Source: Pseudoalteromonas sp. H105 (GTDB lineage: Bacteria; Pseudomonadota; Gammaproteobacteria; Enterobacterales; Alteromonadaceae). Taken from it: a stretch of DNA of 64,000 nucleotides. The position numbers were made by a program, and so were the translations under genes. The DNA lies in assembly GCF_001469215.1 (NCBI RefSeq), contig NZ_LOFH01000004.1:62001-126000 (forward strand). The letters run 5' to 3'. Shown here piece after piece: positions 32,978-43,600 of the stretch (positions are counted from its first letter, which is position 1; each line of letters starts with the position of its first letter). The notes under the pieces are model-generated. The model was not told the origin of the DNA and did no database searches. It saw only the letters and a program-made list of their open reading frames with translations.

Positions 32978-35284
32978 ATGAAACAATTTAAGTTAAATGC
33001 TGTTGTAGCGGCATTAGCACTGAGCCAATTTAGTGTTAGCGTGAATGCAGAGGAACAAACACCACCATCAGAGCTTGAAGTCAAAGTCTCTGAAGAGCTA
33101 GTGGTATATGGTGAGATTGGTTATCGCAATCGCTCACAAGAACTAGCACCGACGCTTGAATATTCACAAGAATACTTTCAACGCTTTGAACCACTCACCG
33201 CGGGTGATGCCCTAAAGCGTGTTCCTAGTGTTACTTTTTTATCTGACGTACTTGAGTCTGACGGCGCACGTATGCGTGGCTTGAGCCCTGCTTACACAAA
33301 AGTACTCATTAATGGCGAAGAAGTTCCGGGTGCCGGTGCCGATCGCTCATTTTTTGTAGACCGTATTCCAGCAGAGTTGATCGAACGTGTAGAAATAATT
33401 CGTTCATCAAGTGCCAACCGCTCTGCCGATGCAATTGCGGGAACCCTTAACATTGTACTTCGCGATGGTTACAGCTTAGACGGCGGTTACATTCGCGCTG
33501 GTGGTTTACGTTATGATGACGGCGAACTAAAAGAAAGCTTTGCGGGCGTTTACGGTACTGCGTTTGCAGGTGGCCGTTTACTATTAGGCGCTAATTTACA
33601 AGGTCGTTATAACCCAAAACAAAAATCAAGCAGACGTTATGGCGATAGCCCTGAAAATAACCCTAATTACGCAACAGACGATTTTGATAACCGTGAAGAT
33701 CAATCTGATATCCGTGATGGCGATGACACCTCTTTAAATGCCAGCTTTGAAAAGGTATTTGATAACGGTGGCAAGTTTGATATTAGTGCTATGTGGGTTG
33801 ATACCGACCGTACCGAAGACGAACGCTCTTTTGAATACGACGACCCCACTGCAACCTCAGGCTCTGTCGTTGAAGGCGGCAATTTAATCTCAGATAACGC
33901 AAACGTCTCGTTTATTGATCAAACCAACTACAACATTAATTCTGGCTATGAATTACCCCTACTGGGCGGCACCAGCAAATTTAAAGTAGGCTATGCCAGC
34001 TTTGAAGAATCAGTGTATGAGCAAGAAGTTGAACTTGATACCTCAGAACTGCCAATGGTGTTTGAAGAGGCAGAAGAAACCGTTGATATTGACGATAAAG
34101 AATGGTCTTTACAATGGCAGCACAGCTTACTGCTAGGTGATTCGAAAGAAGTTCAGTTTGGTGCTTTTGTTCAAGGTAAAGAGCGTGACACAGCAATTTT
34201 TGTAGCCGAAGATGAAAGTGAGCAAACACTGTCTGGATGGGATCAATTTAGCCAGACGCCCATGTTATTAGCGCAATTTAATAATGAATTTGAAGCCGTA
34301 GACGGCGGTGTTAATACGCTTGAAGAAGACCGTTTTGATTTATTTGCGCTAATCAAGCACGAAGCGGATGTGTTCTCGTGGGAGATGGGTGTGCGTTGGG
34401 AGTCAACTGACTCAAGTATTACCGATACTAATGAAGGCGTAACTGCCGAAAATGATTATGACTTTTTCTTACCGTCAGCTCACTTTCGTTATAGCGTCAG
34501 TGATAACGGTCGAGTAAGTGCCTCTGTTGCACGTAGCTTACGTCGCCCTGACTTTGACTACATGACACCCGCCCTACTTGAAGAAGAGCTCGCTGATAAT
34601 GACTTTTTAGGTAACCCAAACCTTAAACCAGAATCTTCTTGGGGCATCGATTTAGGTTACGAATACCGTTTAGGTAAAAGTGGCGTTGTCGGTGTGAACG
34701 TATTTTACCGTGACGTTAGCGACCTTATTGAAATTGCCAGTACCGGTGTTGAAGGCTCTGAAGGTGAAGGTACATTTGTACTGCAACCACAAAATACCGG
34801 CAATGGTACAGTTCAAGGCATTGAGTTTGATTTATCAACGCCACTAAGCGCCTTGAGCATGCCTAACACAGGTATCTTCTTAAATTACTCTTGGCTCGAC
34901 AGTGAAGTTGAAGACAGCTTTGGTAAGCGTAAATTTAACGACCAATCAGATTATGTTTATAACATTGGCTTTATCCACGATTTACCAACCCTTCGTGCAT
35001 CATTTGGGGCAACGTATCGTAATCAAGGTGATGCTTACGGACGCTTTGTCGGTGAAGAAGTGACAACCTCTTACGGTGCTGATTTAGAGCTTTTCGTGGA
35101 AAAGCGCTGGGATGACGTCACCCTTCGCCTAGTTGGTTCAAACTTACTTGATGCCAGTAAAGATGAAGTCTTCAACAAGTTTGACTCGCTTAATGATCAA
35201 AACAATCGTGACTTTGATGAATACGAGCTTGAATCTGAAGAAGCAGGCCCAGTGATTCAACTAATGTTGCGTTACGCATTTTAA
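32978..35284 (+). CDS. TonB-dependent receptor of the phytate/phosphate island
   Basis: This 768-residue receptor has a signal peptide (cleavage near VNAEEQ), a plug domain (about 40-160, with RMRGLSPAYTKVLINGEEV) and a beta-barrel ending in the aromatic MLRYAF. The barrel and loops are notably acidic (DNREDQSDIRDGDD and others). It is preceded by a CGGAG ribosome-binding site and a candidate Pho box. It is the first gene of a set with a secreted acid phosphatase and a beta-propeller phytase, so the likely cargo is phytate, inositol phosphates or a chelate of them. The substrate is inference from context; the receptor family is certain. A stem-loop with a T-run follows the stop codon and may reduce transcription of the next genes. 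Confidence 0.85.
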   Translation: MKQFKLNAVVAALALSQFSVSVNAEEQTPPSELEVKVSEELVVYGEIGYRNRSQELAPTLEYSQEYFQRFEPLTAGDALKRVPSVTFLSDVLESDGARMRGLSPAYTKVLINGEEVPGAGADRSFFVDRIPAELIERVEIIRSSSANRSADAIAGTLNIVLRDGYSLDGGYIRAGGLRYDDGELKESFAGVYGTAFAGGRLLLGANLQGRYNPKQKSSRRYGDSPENNPNYATDDFDNREDQSDIRDGDDTSLNASFEKVFDNGGKFDISAMWVDTDRTEDERSFEYDDPTATSGSVVEGGNLISDNANVSFIDQTNYNINSGYELPLLGGTSKFKVGYASFEESVYEQEVELDTSELPMVFEEAEETVDIDDKEWSLQWQHSLLLGDSKEVQFGAFVQGKERDTAIFVAEDESEQTLSGWDQFSQTPMLLAQFNNEFEAVDGGVNTLEEDRFDLFALIKHEADVFSWEMGVRWESTDSSITDTNEGVTAENDYDFFLPSAHFRYSVSDNGRVSASVARSLRRPDFDYMTPALLEEELADNDFLGNPNLKPESSWGIDLGYEYRLGKSGVVGVNVFYRDVSDLIEIASTGVEGSEGEGTFVLQPQNTGNGTVQGIEFDLSTPLSALSMPNTGIFLNYSWLDSEVEDSFGKRKFNDQSDYVYNIGFIHDLPTLRASFGATYRNQGDAYGRFVGEEVTTSYGADLELFVEKRWDDVTLRLVGSNLLDASKDEVFNKFDSLNDQNNRDFDEYELESEEAGPVIQLMLRYAF

Positions 35285-35305
35285 TAGCAGGCATCATCAT
35301 ATTAG

Positions 35306-35337
35306 GCACGTAATGACTTGTTATTACGTGCTTTTTT
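35306..35337 (+). terminator. internal terminator or attenuator between receptor and phosphatase
   Basis: A perfect 9-bp stem, GCACGTAAT (35306-35314) with ATTACGTGC (35323-35331), has an 8-nt loop and six T residues (35332-35337). The ribosome-binding site GGAG for the phosphatase follows immediately. It could lower phosphatase and phytase expression relative to the receptor. Confidence 0.7.
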
Positions 35338-35348
35338 GGAGTTAGAAC

Positions 35349-36323
35349 ATGTTTAAATTGTCTTTCATAATGGCCGCGATACTGTGCTCATCAGCGCTCA
35401 GTGCAGACGAGCCCATTATTTATAAAGATGCGCTTTATCAGCAACAAAAAATAGCCAAGTTAACTACGCTGCCCGACAGCCTTAACTTTATGGTAATTGG
35501 TGATTGGGGACACAACGGCCACTTTTATCAAAAAGAAGTGGCTCATCAGTTAGAAATCGCCATGTACCAAACCGATGCCGATTTTATTGTCTCGACCGGT
35601 GATAACTTTTACCCAAATGGTGTGGCAAGCGTGAACGATCCATTGTGGCAATCAGCCTATGAAGATATTTACCATGGCCCGCACACATTTGAAGATTGGT
35701 ATGTTGTGTTAGGTAATCACGATTACTTGGGTAATGCCCAAGCACAAATTGACTACACAGAAAAAAGCCAGCGCTGGCAGTTACCTGCAAGGTACTACAG
35801 TAAAACATTTGCGTTTGAAAACAATGAGCTAGTGTTAATGGTTTTTTTAGATACCAACCCGATTCAACCTGAATACAAAGACCGTGATAAATACCGTTCA
35901 ACGCAAGGACAAGGCTATAAAACCCAGCTTACTTGGCTTGAAACCCAACTTGCTGGCAGTAAAGCAAAATGGAAAATTGTGGTAGGCCATCACCCACTTT
36001 ATTCAAGTGGTAAACGCTTTGGCCGCAACCAAGGGCTTCGCGACATTTTAGAACCTATTCTGGAGCGTCATAACGTGCATGCTTATATCGCAGGACACGA
36101 GCACGACTTGCAATACAATCAACCAAAAAATAGCAAGGTGGCTCACTTTGTCTCTGGTGGTGGCAGTGAAGCACGGTTTGTAAAACAACGTGAATTTACC
36201 CGCTACGCAGAAGCAACACCTGGTTTTTTAAGTGTCTCTATCAATGGCGAAACTCTCAGTGTAAGCGCGATTAATCACCTTGGTGAAGTACGTTTTAGCA
36301 CTGAAAAGCACATAGATAAGTAA
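35349..36323 (+). CDS. secreted metallophosphoesterase, purple acid phosphatase-like
   Basis: This 324-residue enzyme has a signal peptide (MFKLSFIMAAILCSSALSA). The metallophosphoesterase motifs appear in order: MVIGDWGHNG, STGDNFYPNG, VLGNHDYLGN, VVGHHPLYSSG and IAGHEHDLQY. This spacing, with a GDNFYPNG motif, is typical of the ACP5/purple acid phosphatase branch, which removes phosphate from small esters with a two-metal centre. It lies between a TonB receptor and a phytase lipoprotein. It could finish dephosphorylation of inositol phosphates released by the phytase; this is inference. The start at 35349 has GGAG seven bases upstream. Confidence 0.88.
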   Translation: MFKLSFIMAAILCSSALSADEPIIYKDALYQQQKIAKLTTLPDSLNFMVIGDWGHNGHFYQKEVAHQLEIAMYQTDADFIVSTGDNFYPNGVASVNDPLWQSAYEDIYHGPHTFEDWYVVLGNHDYLGNAQAQIDYTEKSQRWQLPARYYSKTFAFENNELVLMVFLDTNPIQPEYKDRDKYRSTQGQGYKTQLTWLETQLAGSKAKWKIVVGHHPLYSSGKRFGRNQGLRDILEPILERHNVHAYIAGHEHDLQYNQPKNSKVAHFVSGGGSEARFVKQREFTRYAEATPGFLSVSINGETLSVSAINHLGEVRFSTEKHIDK

Positions 36324-36334
36324 AGGATAAAAGA

Positions 36335-38287
36335 ATGAACTTTAAACTAAATACAATTTCAGCGGTACTATCAAGTGCTGTGCTAGTAACTGCGCTTGGC
36401 GGTTGTACAAGTAATGACGATACGCAAAACACGACAGAAATAGCAAAGCCGGCTGTTGAGGCTAAGTTATTTGGCCCACAACAAAACATGCAAGGCTCAC
36501 AAGCAGCAGCGCTAGGTAATAATCAATGGCTAATGGCGAGCGAAAGCCAAGGCTTATTACTTGCCGATAACGAGAAAAGCAGTGTGCTGTTAGCCGGTAA
36601 CTTTGAGTCAATTTCACTAAAACAATTATCAGCGCAGCAATTTTTACTCGCCAGTCTTGATAAAAGCCAAGATAACGTAGCCATTTTTAAGCTTATAAAA
36701 AGTGGCCAAACTTGGCAGCTAAATGAACTCACTCGTATTAGTCCGCCTCAAGCTCAGCCTGATGCAGTGTGTTTATTTAAAAACAACAATACCGAGACTG
36801 TATCAGCGTTTGTGCCAGACGTTAGAGGCCTGATCAGCGAAACGATTATTTATGATTTAGCCACTAACCAAGCTAAAAATATCGCAGTACGTGAGTTCTC
36901 TGCGGTCACTGAGGCTTCAGGCTGTGCGGTGAATGATGACTCTAAAACTCTGTATGTGGGTGAAGCAGAGCTCGGGGTATGGGCTATCAATGCTGATGCA
37001 GAATCAGATGCCAATAAGCAACCTGTGGCTTTAGTACAGCCATACGGCGAATTAAAAACTGAAATCGGGGCTTTATCGGTATCACAAGACGGGACTTTAT
37101 GGCTTAGCGCCACTGATGATAGTACGGTCTATGCCTACAACGAAAATACTGACAAGCTAAGTCAGTGGTCACTGTCAGGCGATCACACCATTGAGTCTGT
37201 TGCAGCGCGCTTTATCAATGACAATCAAGTACAGCTGGTATTAATTGATGATGAAACCGGCGCCTATATTCAAGCAAACGTTAACTACACAGCGCAAAAA
37301 ACGGCTTCACAAAACCAAACGACTATGACGCACGTTCATGCCAATGCACAAACCACACCGGTTGCAGCGTTTGGTGATGCAGCGGATGATCCGGCAATTT
37401 GGATAAATGAACAAGACGCTAAAAACAGCTTAATTTTAGGCACAGATAAACGCCGCGGCTTGATGGTTTATGACCTTAACGGCAACAAAGTACAGTCGCT
37501 TAATGTAGGGCGAGTGAATAACGTTGATGTACGTCAACATCAAAGTATAAACAACGAGACCCATACTTGGATCACTGCCAGCAACCGCACGCTTAATAGC
37601 ATTAGCGTATTTACTGTCGATGGTGATAACAAAGTTAACCATGTAACAGAAGTCGCGACTAACTTACCTGAGATTTACGGTATGTGTATGTATTCGTCTG
37701 AGTCTGGCCAATACGTATTTGTTAATGATAAATCAGGTTTATTCCAGCAATATAAACTCATCGGTGAGCAAAATAACCTAAGCGGTGAACTGGTTAGAGA
37801 GTTTACTTTGCCAAGCCAACCTGAAGGCTGCAGTGCTGATGATAAACTAGGCCAATTATTTGCAGGCGAAGAAGATGCCGGTATTTGGTATATCGGCGCG
37901 GAGCCTAACGCTGGCGACAAAGCAGTAAAGCTACAAAGTGTTAATGAGCAGCTGGTGGCAGATGTTGAAGGCATGGAAATTTATCATGGCGATGATGAGC
38001 GCTATTTAGTGGTATCAAGCCAAGGCGATAATAGCTATGTGCTTTATGAAATATCAGATGATACACAACCTAGCCTAAGCTTTGCAGGTAAATTTAAAGT
38101 CATTGCTAACTTAGATAAAGGCATTGATGGCGCAGGCGAAACAGACGGTTTAACTGTTACATCAGCCGTTTTACCAGGCTACCCTGAAGGTATGCTTATA
38201 GTGCAAGACGGCTACAACCGTATGCCGCTACAACCACAAAACTTTAAGATTATCGATTGGCGCGAAGTGAAAAAAGCCATCAAATAA
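36335..38287 (+). CDS. beta-propeller phytase, lipoprotein with two propeller halves
   Basis: This 650-residue protein has a lipoprotein signal (ALGGC, lipid Cys near residue 24). The C-terminal half (about 330-650) is a beta-propeller phytase: GDAADDPAIWIN, LGTDKRRGLMVYDLNG and NNVDVR match its substrate and calcium motifs, and GEEDAGIWYI appears later. The N-terminal half (about 45-320) is a second, divergent propeller with YVGEAELGVWAI, like the incomplete first domain of dual-domain marine phytases. The enzyme removes phosphate groups from phytate (myo-inositol hexakisphosphate), using calcium. It lies 11 bp after the phosphatase gene and surely shares its transcript. A strong terminator follows at 38313-38342. 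Confidence 0.9.
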   Translation: MNFKLNTISAVLSSAVLVTALGGCTSNDDTQNTTEIAKPAVEAKLFGPQQNMQGSQAAALGNNQWLMASESQGLLLADNEKSSVLLAGNFESISLKQLSAQQFLLASLDKSQDNVAIFKLIKSGQTWQLNELTRISPPQAQPDAVCLFKNNNTETVSAFVPDVRGLISETIIYDLATNQAKNIAVREFSAVTEASGCAVNDDSKTLYVGEAELGVWAINADAESDANKQPVALVQPYGELKTEIGALSVSQDGTLWLSATDDSTVYAYNENTDKLSQWSLSGDHTIESVAARFINDNQVQLVLIDDETGAYIQANVNYTAQKTASQNQTTMTHVHANAQTTPVAAFGDAADDPAIWINEQDAKNSLILGTDKRRGLMVYDLNGNKVQSLNVGRVNNVDVRQHQSINNETHTWITASNRTLNSISVFTVDGDNKVNHVTEVATNLPEIYGMCMYSSESGQYVFVNDKSGLFQQYKLIGEQNNLSGELVREFTLPSQPEGCSADDKLGQLFAGEEDAGIWYIGAEPNAGDKAVKLQSVNEQLVADVEGMEIYHGDDERYLVVSSQGDNSYVLYEISDDTQPSLSFAGKFKVIANLDKGIDGAGETDGLTVTSAVLPGYPEGMLIVQDGYNRMPLQPQNFKIIDWREVKKAIK

Positions 38288-38312
38288 TCAAGCTCTAATA
38301 ACGTTTATTGAT

Positions 38313-38342
38313 AAAAATGCCGCGATTCAGCGGCATTTTTTT
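38313..38342 (+). terminator. terminator of the phytase operon
   Basis: Stem AAAAATGCCGC (38313-38323) with GCGGCATTTTTTT (38330-38342) has a 6-nt loop, GATTCA, and a strong T-run; a canonical intrinsic terminator. Confidence 0.85.
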
Positions 38343-38514
38343 CGCACAGCCATGATTACTCTGCTTTAAGTTAACCTTTACCCCTTTTTACTCCAAACTG
38401 TTGTCATTGGCGTATTGCCATTTAACTTAATGGCGTGCTGATTAATCTCAATTATCTTGTCCAAAAAAATGGGGCATCATAGGATGGTGTTTTATTATAC
38501 AAAAATGAAAAACT

Positions 38515-40554
38515 ATGAAATTAAATGCATTACTGACGTTAAGCTCGGCGCTGCTATGTGCATCCTACAGCGTAAACCTTTACGCAAACGACACATTGAT
38601 GGCCGAAGACATTTTCCAGCTAGAGTATGTGAACAACCCACAAATAAGCCCTGATGGTAAGAAAATCATTTACCTACGAAGTGGTTATGACATCATGAAA
38701 GATTCTGCAAAACGCAGTATTTGGCTGCACGATGTAAAACAAAACCAGCATTACCCATTACTCGCTGATGAACACAGTTACGGGCAACCGACTTGGTCAC
38801 CTGATTCTAAAAAAATCGCGTTTACTTCTAATCGAAGCGGCAGTAATCAACTTTATGTTTATTGGTTAGAACAAGACAAATTAGCGTTATTAACCCAGCT
38901 CCCTAAGTCAATTCGCAGTTTAAGTTGGTCTAATAATGGTAACAATATCGCATTTACCATGAATGTGCCTGCCGGTAAAACAGACTTTGTAAAATCAGTT
39001 AAATTGCCTCAAAAGCCCAAAGGAGCGTCTTGGTCAGACCCCGTCAAGATTTATGAGAAAGCACGCTATCAAGCGGATGGTTCAGGCTTTTTAGAACCGG
39101 CTTATCGTCATGTATTTGTTGTACCCGCTAATGGCGGTACAGCCCGACAATTAACAACTGGGAATTTTCAGCATTATGGGCCACTTGCATGGTCTCCTAA
39201 TGATAGCCAACTTGCTTTTTCATCAGATCAACATGCTGATTGGGAATACCGTACTACTGAATCTGATTTATATGAAGTTGATATAAACGAAGGCACTTAC
39301 ACTCAGTTAACTCAATTGCCAGGGCGAGAGTCTAGCCCGACTTACTCAGCAAATGGCAAACAAATTGCTTTTATTGCTCGTGATAATGCACCTGTTCCGT
39401 ATATAAATTCAACGCTCAATGTTATTACGAAGAGTAATAAAAAAATTGCCTATATCAGTAATGACTTTGACCGTTCAGTGGCTGATTACAAATGGTCAGG
39501 TAAAGGTGATTTTGTTATTCAATATGACGACTATGGCAAGCGCAAGCTGGCAAAATTATCATTTAAAGGCAAAATAAGCGACCTTGTTGATTCACTGTCA
39601 GGCACTTCAATCGGTCGTCCGTATATCAGCGGTAGTTTTAGCCTCGCTAAAAACGGAGCAATTGCCTACACCAAGGGCAGTAGTCAGCGCCCGGCTGATT
39701 TAGCCTATTTATACAAAGGAAAACGTAAAACCTTAACCGCTTTAAATGAAGATTTATTGGGCCACAAGCAATTGGGCGAGGTCCATGAGTTAAACGTTAA
39801 GTCATCATTTGATAATGAAAATATTCAAGGTTGGTATATTACCCCGCCTAACTTCGACAAAACTAAAAAGTACCCTTTATTGCTTGAAATTCACGGTGGC
39901 CCACACCTTGCCTACGGACCCAGTTTTACAGCTGAGCTACAACGATATGCCAGTGAAGGCTATGTGGTGGTGTATATGAATTACCGAGGTTCAACCAGTT
40001 ACGGTAAAGACTTTGCTTTATTACTCGATGGAAAATATAGCTCAAAAGAAGACTTTGCCGATCATAATTCAGCGGTTGATGCCATGATAGCCAAAGGGTT
40101 TATTGACGAAGAAAACTTATTTATTGCAGGCGGCTCTGCAGGCGGTATTGCCGCAGCTTACGCCATTGGCTTAACCGATCGTTTTAACGCCGCGGCAATC
40201 ACCAAACCAGTAATTAACTGGCTGAGTAAAACGTTAACGGCTGACAGCTATATCGGCCAAATCCGCAATCAATTCCCAGGCATGCCGTGGGATAATGTTG
40301 AGCATTATTGGCAGCGTTCACCCTTATCATTAGTCGGTAATGTGACAACACCGGCATTACTGATGACGGGTGAAGAAGACCGCCGCACGCCGATTTCAGA
40401 ATCTGAGCAATTTTATCAAGCGCTGAAATTACAAAAAGTAGACACGGTGCTTATTCGTGTACCTGGCTCACCTCATGGTATTGCAGGACGACCATCTCGT
40501 ATGATCTCTAAAGTAGAGCACACGCTAGCATGGTTTGAGCGATACAAAAAATAA
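38515..40554 (+). CDS. secreted S9 family peptidase
   Basis: This 679-residue enzyme has a signal peptide (SALLCASYSVNLYA). A WD/TolB-like beta-propeller (about 30-400) has repeated segments such as PQISPDGKKIIYLRS and PTWSPDSKKIAFTSN. The alpha/beta-hydrolase domain (about 425-679) has the nucleophile motif GGSAGG (Ser541), acid motif TGEEDRRTP and late His in GSPHGIAG. This is an acylaminoacyl- or dipeptidyl-peptidase-type layout acting on short peptides in the periplasm. The ATG at 38515 is chosen because the signal peptide begins there, although no strong ribosome-binding site is seen. An in-gap start 9 bases upstream belongs to another frame. It is a single gene, with terminators before and after. 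Confidence 0.88.
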   Translation: MKLNALLTLSSALLCASYSVNLYANDTLMAEDIFQLEYVNNPQISPDGKKIIYLRSGYDIMKDSAKRSIWLHDVKQNQHYPLLADEHSYGQPTWSPDSKKIAFTSNRSGSNQLYVYWLEQDKLALLTQLPKSIRSLSWSNNGNNIAFTMNVPAGKTDFVKSVKLPQKPKGASWSDPVKIYEKARYQADGSGFLEPAYRHVFVVPANGGTARQLTTGNFQHYGPLAWSPNDSQLAFSSDQHADWEYRTTESDLYEVDINEGTYTQLTQLPGRESSPTYSANGKQIAFIARDNAPVPYINSTLNVITKSNKKIAYISNDFDRSVADYKWSGKGDFVIQYDDYGKRKLAKLSFKGKISDLVDSLSGTSIGRPYISGSFSLAKNGAIAYTKGSSQRPADLAYLYKGKRKTLTALNEDLLGHKQLGEVHELNVKSSFDNENIQGWYITPPNFDKTKKYPLLLEIHGGPHLAYGPSFTAELQRYASEGYVVVYMNYRGSTSYGKDFALLLDGKYSSKEDFADHNSAVDAMIAKGFIDEENLFIAGGSAGGIAAAYAIGLTDRFNAAAITKPVINWLSKTLTADSYIGQIRNQFPGMPWDNVEHYWQRSPLSLVGNVTTPALLMTGEEDRRTPISESEQFYQALKLQKVDTVLIRVPGSPHGIAGRPSRMISKVEHTLAWFERYKK

Positions 40555-40588
40555 CGCTATCTCTGTAATCCAGTAATAGCTTATTTAT

Positions 40589-40620
40589 AAAAAATGCCGC
40601 TTAATTGCGGCATTTTTATT
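40589..40620. terminator. bidirectional terminator between the S9 peptidase and the RND operon
   Basis: AAAATGCCGC (40591-40600) pairs with GCGGCATTTT (40607-40616), with loop TTAATT. A-rich 5' and T-rich 3' flanks serve both strands. Confidence 0.8.
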
Positions 40621-40652
40621 TATCTATTTTATAGCGTAATATTGATTGTTAA

Positions 40653-43600
40653 CTACTTAAACCAACCTTGAAAGCGTTCCATCAACATGTAATTTACTGG
40701 CACCAGTAACAAGGTAATAAATGTCGCAAAGATGATACCAAAGCCAAGGCTTACTGCCATCGGTATTAAAAATTGCGCCTGTGTGGCTTTTTCAAACAGT
40801 AACGGCATTAAGCCAATAAAGGTTGTTAAACTGGTTAACATGACAGGGCGAAAACGTGCAACACCGGCTGTTTTCACAGCTTCCATTAACTCAAGCCCTT
40901 CATTGCGTTTTTTATTGATGAAATCAACCAATACTAAAGAGTCATTCACCACTACACCAATCAATGCCAGCATACCGAGCAGGCTCATAATGGTCAGCTC
41001 CATCCCCATGATCCAATGCCCGATGACAGCGCCAATCATGCCAAATGGGATGATGCTCATGACGACTAATGGTTGTAAGTATGATTTAAATGGAATCGCA
41101 AGCAAGCCATAGATAACAAAAAATACAAACACCATGCCCCACAGTAATGAGCCAAACGATTCGCGTTGCTCTTTGGCCTCGCCGTCTAGCGAGTGACTAA
41201 TCCCGGGGTATTGCTGTACTAGCTCGTCTAAATACGTTTTTAAATCCGCTTGTAATACAGTCATATTAGTGTCGGTTTTTTCTACATCGGCCGAGACATT
41301 GAGCGTGCGATAACGGTCAATTCGACTGATTGTTGATGGGCTTTGACCCGGCACTAAAGTCGCGACATGCGATAACGGCACTCGCCCGCCACTCGGGGTT
41401 TGAATTAGTATATCTTTTAAGTCTGCAACGGATCGCCTTTCATCAATCGGTAAACGCACCATTACACGCACGTCGTCACGGCCACGTTGAATGCGCTGTA
41501 CTTGAACACCAAAAAATGAGTTACGTACTTGCCTTGATACATCAACTCTATTTAATCCCAGTGCCAAACCTTGCTCAGTTAACTCTATTTGCAGCTCTTC
41601 TTTACCGTCTGACATGCTGTCGGCAATATCAAACACGCTTGGGTAGGTCGCTAAACGTTGTTTAATTTGCTCAGCCACTTTTTGTAATGTTGCTATTGAA
41701 TTACCAGATAGCTGAATATCAATCGGACTGGAGCTTCTGCCGATTTCAGCCCTAAATGTAAGGCTTTCGGCCCCAGGGATCACACCGATGAGTTGCCGCC
41801 ACTCTTTTACTAACTCTCGTGAGCCAATATCAGACTCTCGCTCTTCAGCAGGAGTGATTTCAAAACGAACACTGCCTGAGTTAGCTGCGCCGCCTCTACC
41901 ACCTGTGCTGGCCAAAATATTAAGGATAATACTTTCACCTGTTTCTTCATCTCGGTATTTACTTTGCAGCTCACGGGCTTTGTCTGACATATCAATAATG
42001 TATTTATTGGTCACTTCAAACGGTGTACCCGCTGGGAAGGTTAAATTAACCCGCACAGTTTCGCTTGGAATACGCGGGAAGAAAATAAACTTAGTCCATC
42101 CACTGGTGATCATGGTTAGGATGATTAAGAATACCCCCATAAACAAACTTACTGTAGCCAGCTTATTGCGCAGTGCTAAACCAAGTACAGGCTGATAATA
42201 CTTTAAAATAGCGTGCTCAAACCCATCGGCGAATCGCTGTTGTAGCTGTTCTAACTTAGAGCCTTCACCCTTTTGATGACGCAATTTAATGTATTTCAAA
42301 TGCGCAGGTAACACGAATTTAGACTCGATAAGAGAAAATAATAAAACAGGAATAACCACCACAGGTATTTGGGCGAAAATGGCACCTCGCGCCCCTTCGA
42401 TAAAGCCCAGAGGTAAAAATGCAGCAACCGTCGTCAATACACCAAATGTCACTGGCGTTGCCACTTCTTGAGTCCCTTTAATAGCAGCTTCTTCTCCCGA
42501 TTTAGCTGTTTTTAAATGGGTATAGACGTTCTCCCCTGTGACAATGGCGTCGTCCACCACAATCCCCAGCACTAAAATAAAGCCAAATAAACTGATTACA
42601 TTAATTGTGACGCCAAATGCAGCCATCGCCATAAATGCGCCCATAAACGACACGGGAATACCAATAAACACCCAAAATGCAATCGCGGGTCTTAAAAATA
42701 AAGTCAGTAAGCCCAACACCAAAATACCGCCCTGTAAGGCATTACTCGTTAAGGTGGCGATACGGCTTTTTACGACTTGTGAATCATCATCCCAGTAGCT
42801 TAAATAAAACCCTTGCGGTAAATTAGCTTGCTCGCTGGTAATGTAATTTTTTACCGCATCAGCCACTTCTATCGCGCTTTGCGGGCCAATACGATACACA
42901 TCAATAAACGCAGCCTGCTTGCCATTAAAACGAGTTCGCACAGGGGTTTCTTCAAAATCATCATTGACAGTTGCGATGTCGCTTAGGCGAATAATTGTGC
43001 CATCTGCTTGGTTTTTAATAACAATATTAGCAAATTCATCTTTACGGTAAGCCTGCCCTTTTGAACGAATAAGTACATCTCCCCCCTCAGTTTTTAAATT
43101 ACCAGCGGAGATATCAGAACTAGAGTTGGAAATGGCATTAGAGATTTGTGCCAATGTTAAATCATACTGGCGCAGTGTATCTTGGCTCACTTCAATGGCG
43201 AGTTCATAATTACGTACACCGCTTAATTCAACCTGTGTAATAGCGGGTATACGCAGCAGATCGTCGCGCACTTGCTCGGCATATTCCAGTGTTTCTTTTT
43301 CGTTGTAATCGCTTGAAACAGTCACCGCGATAACTTCGCGTTTGCGCTGTATTAAACCAATTACTGGCTTTTCTGCATCCGCTGGAAAGGTATTGATTGC
43401 ATCAACACGACTTTTTATGTCAGCAAGAATTTCACGTTCATCGTAGCCGGTATCAACCTCAACACTCACTTGCGAAGAGCCCTCTGATGAGCGACTCGAT
43501 ATTTGTTTTATCCCTTCAAGATCTTGAAGTGCCTCTTCTATGCGTATCGTGACACCTTTTTCAGCATCTTCAGGAGTTGAGCCCCGTAAGCTAACACTGA

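Noticed and set aside
38457..38654. Small plus-strand frame before the S9 peptidase
   Set aside because: It overlaps the signal peptide of the peptidase in another frame and is Lys/Arg-rich without family features.
41788..42195. 135-codon plus-strand frame inside the RND permease gene
   Set aside because: Antisense to a clear full-length permease; composition typical of shadow frames.
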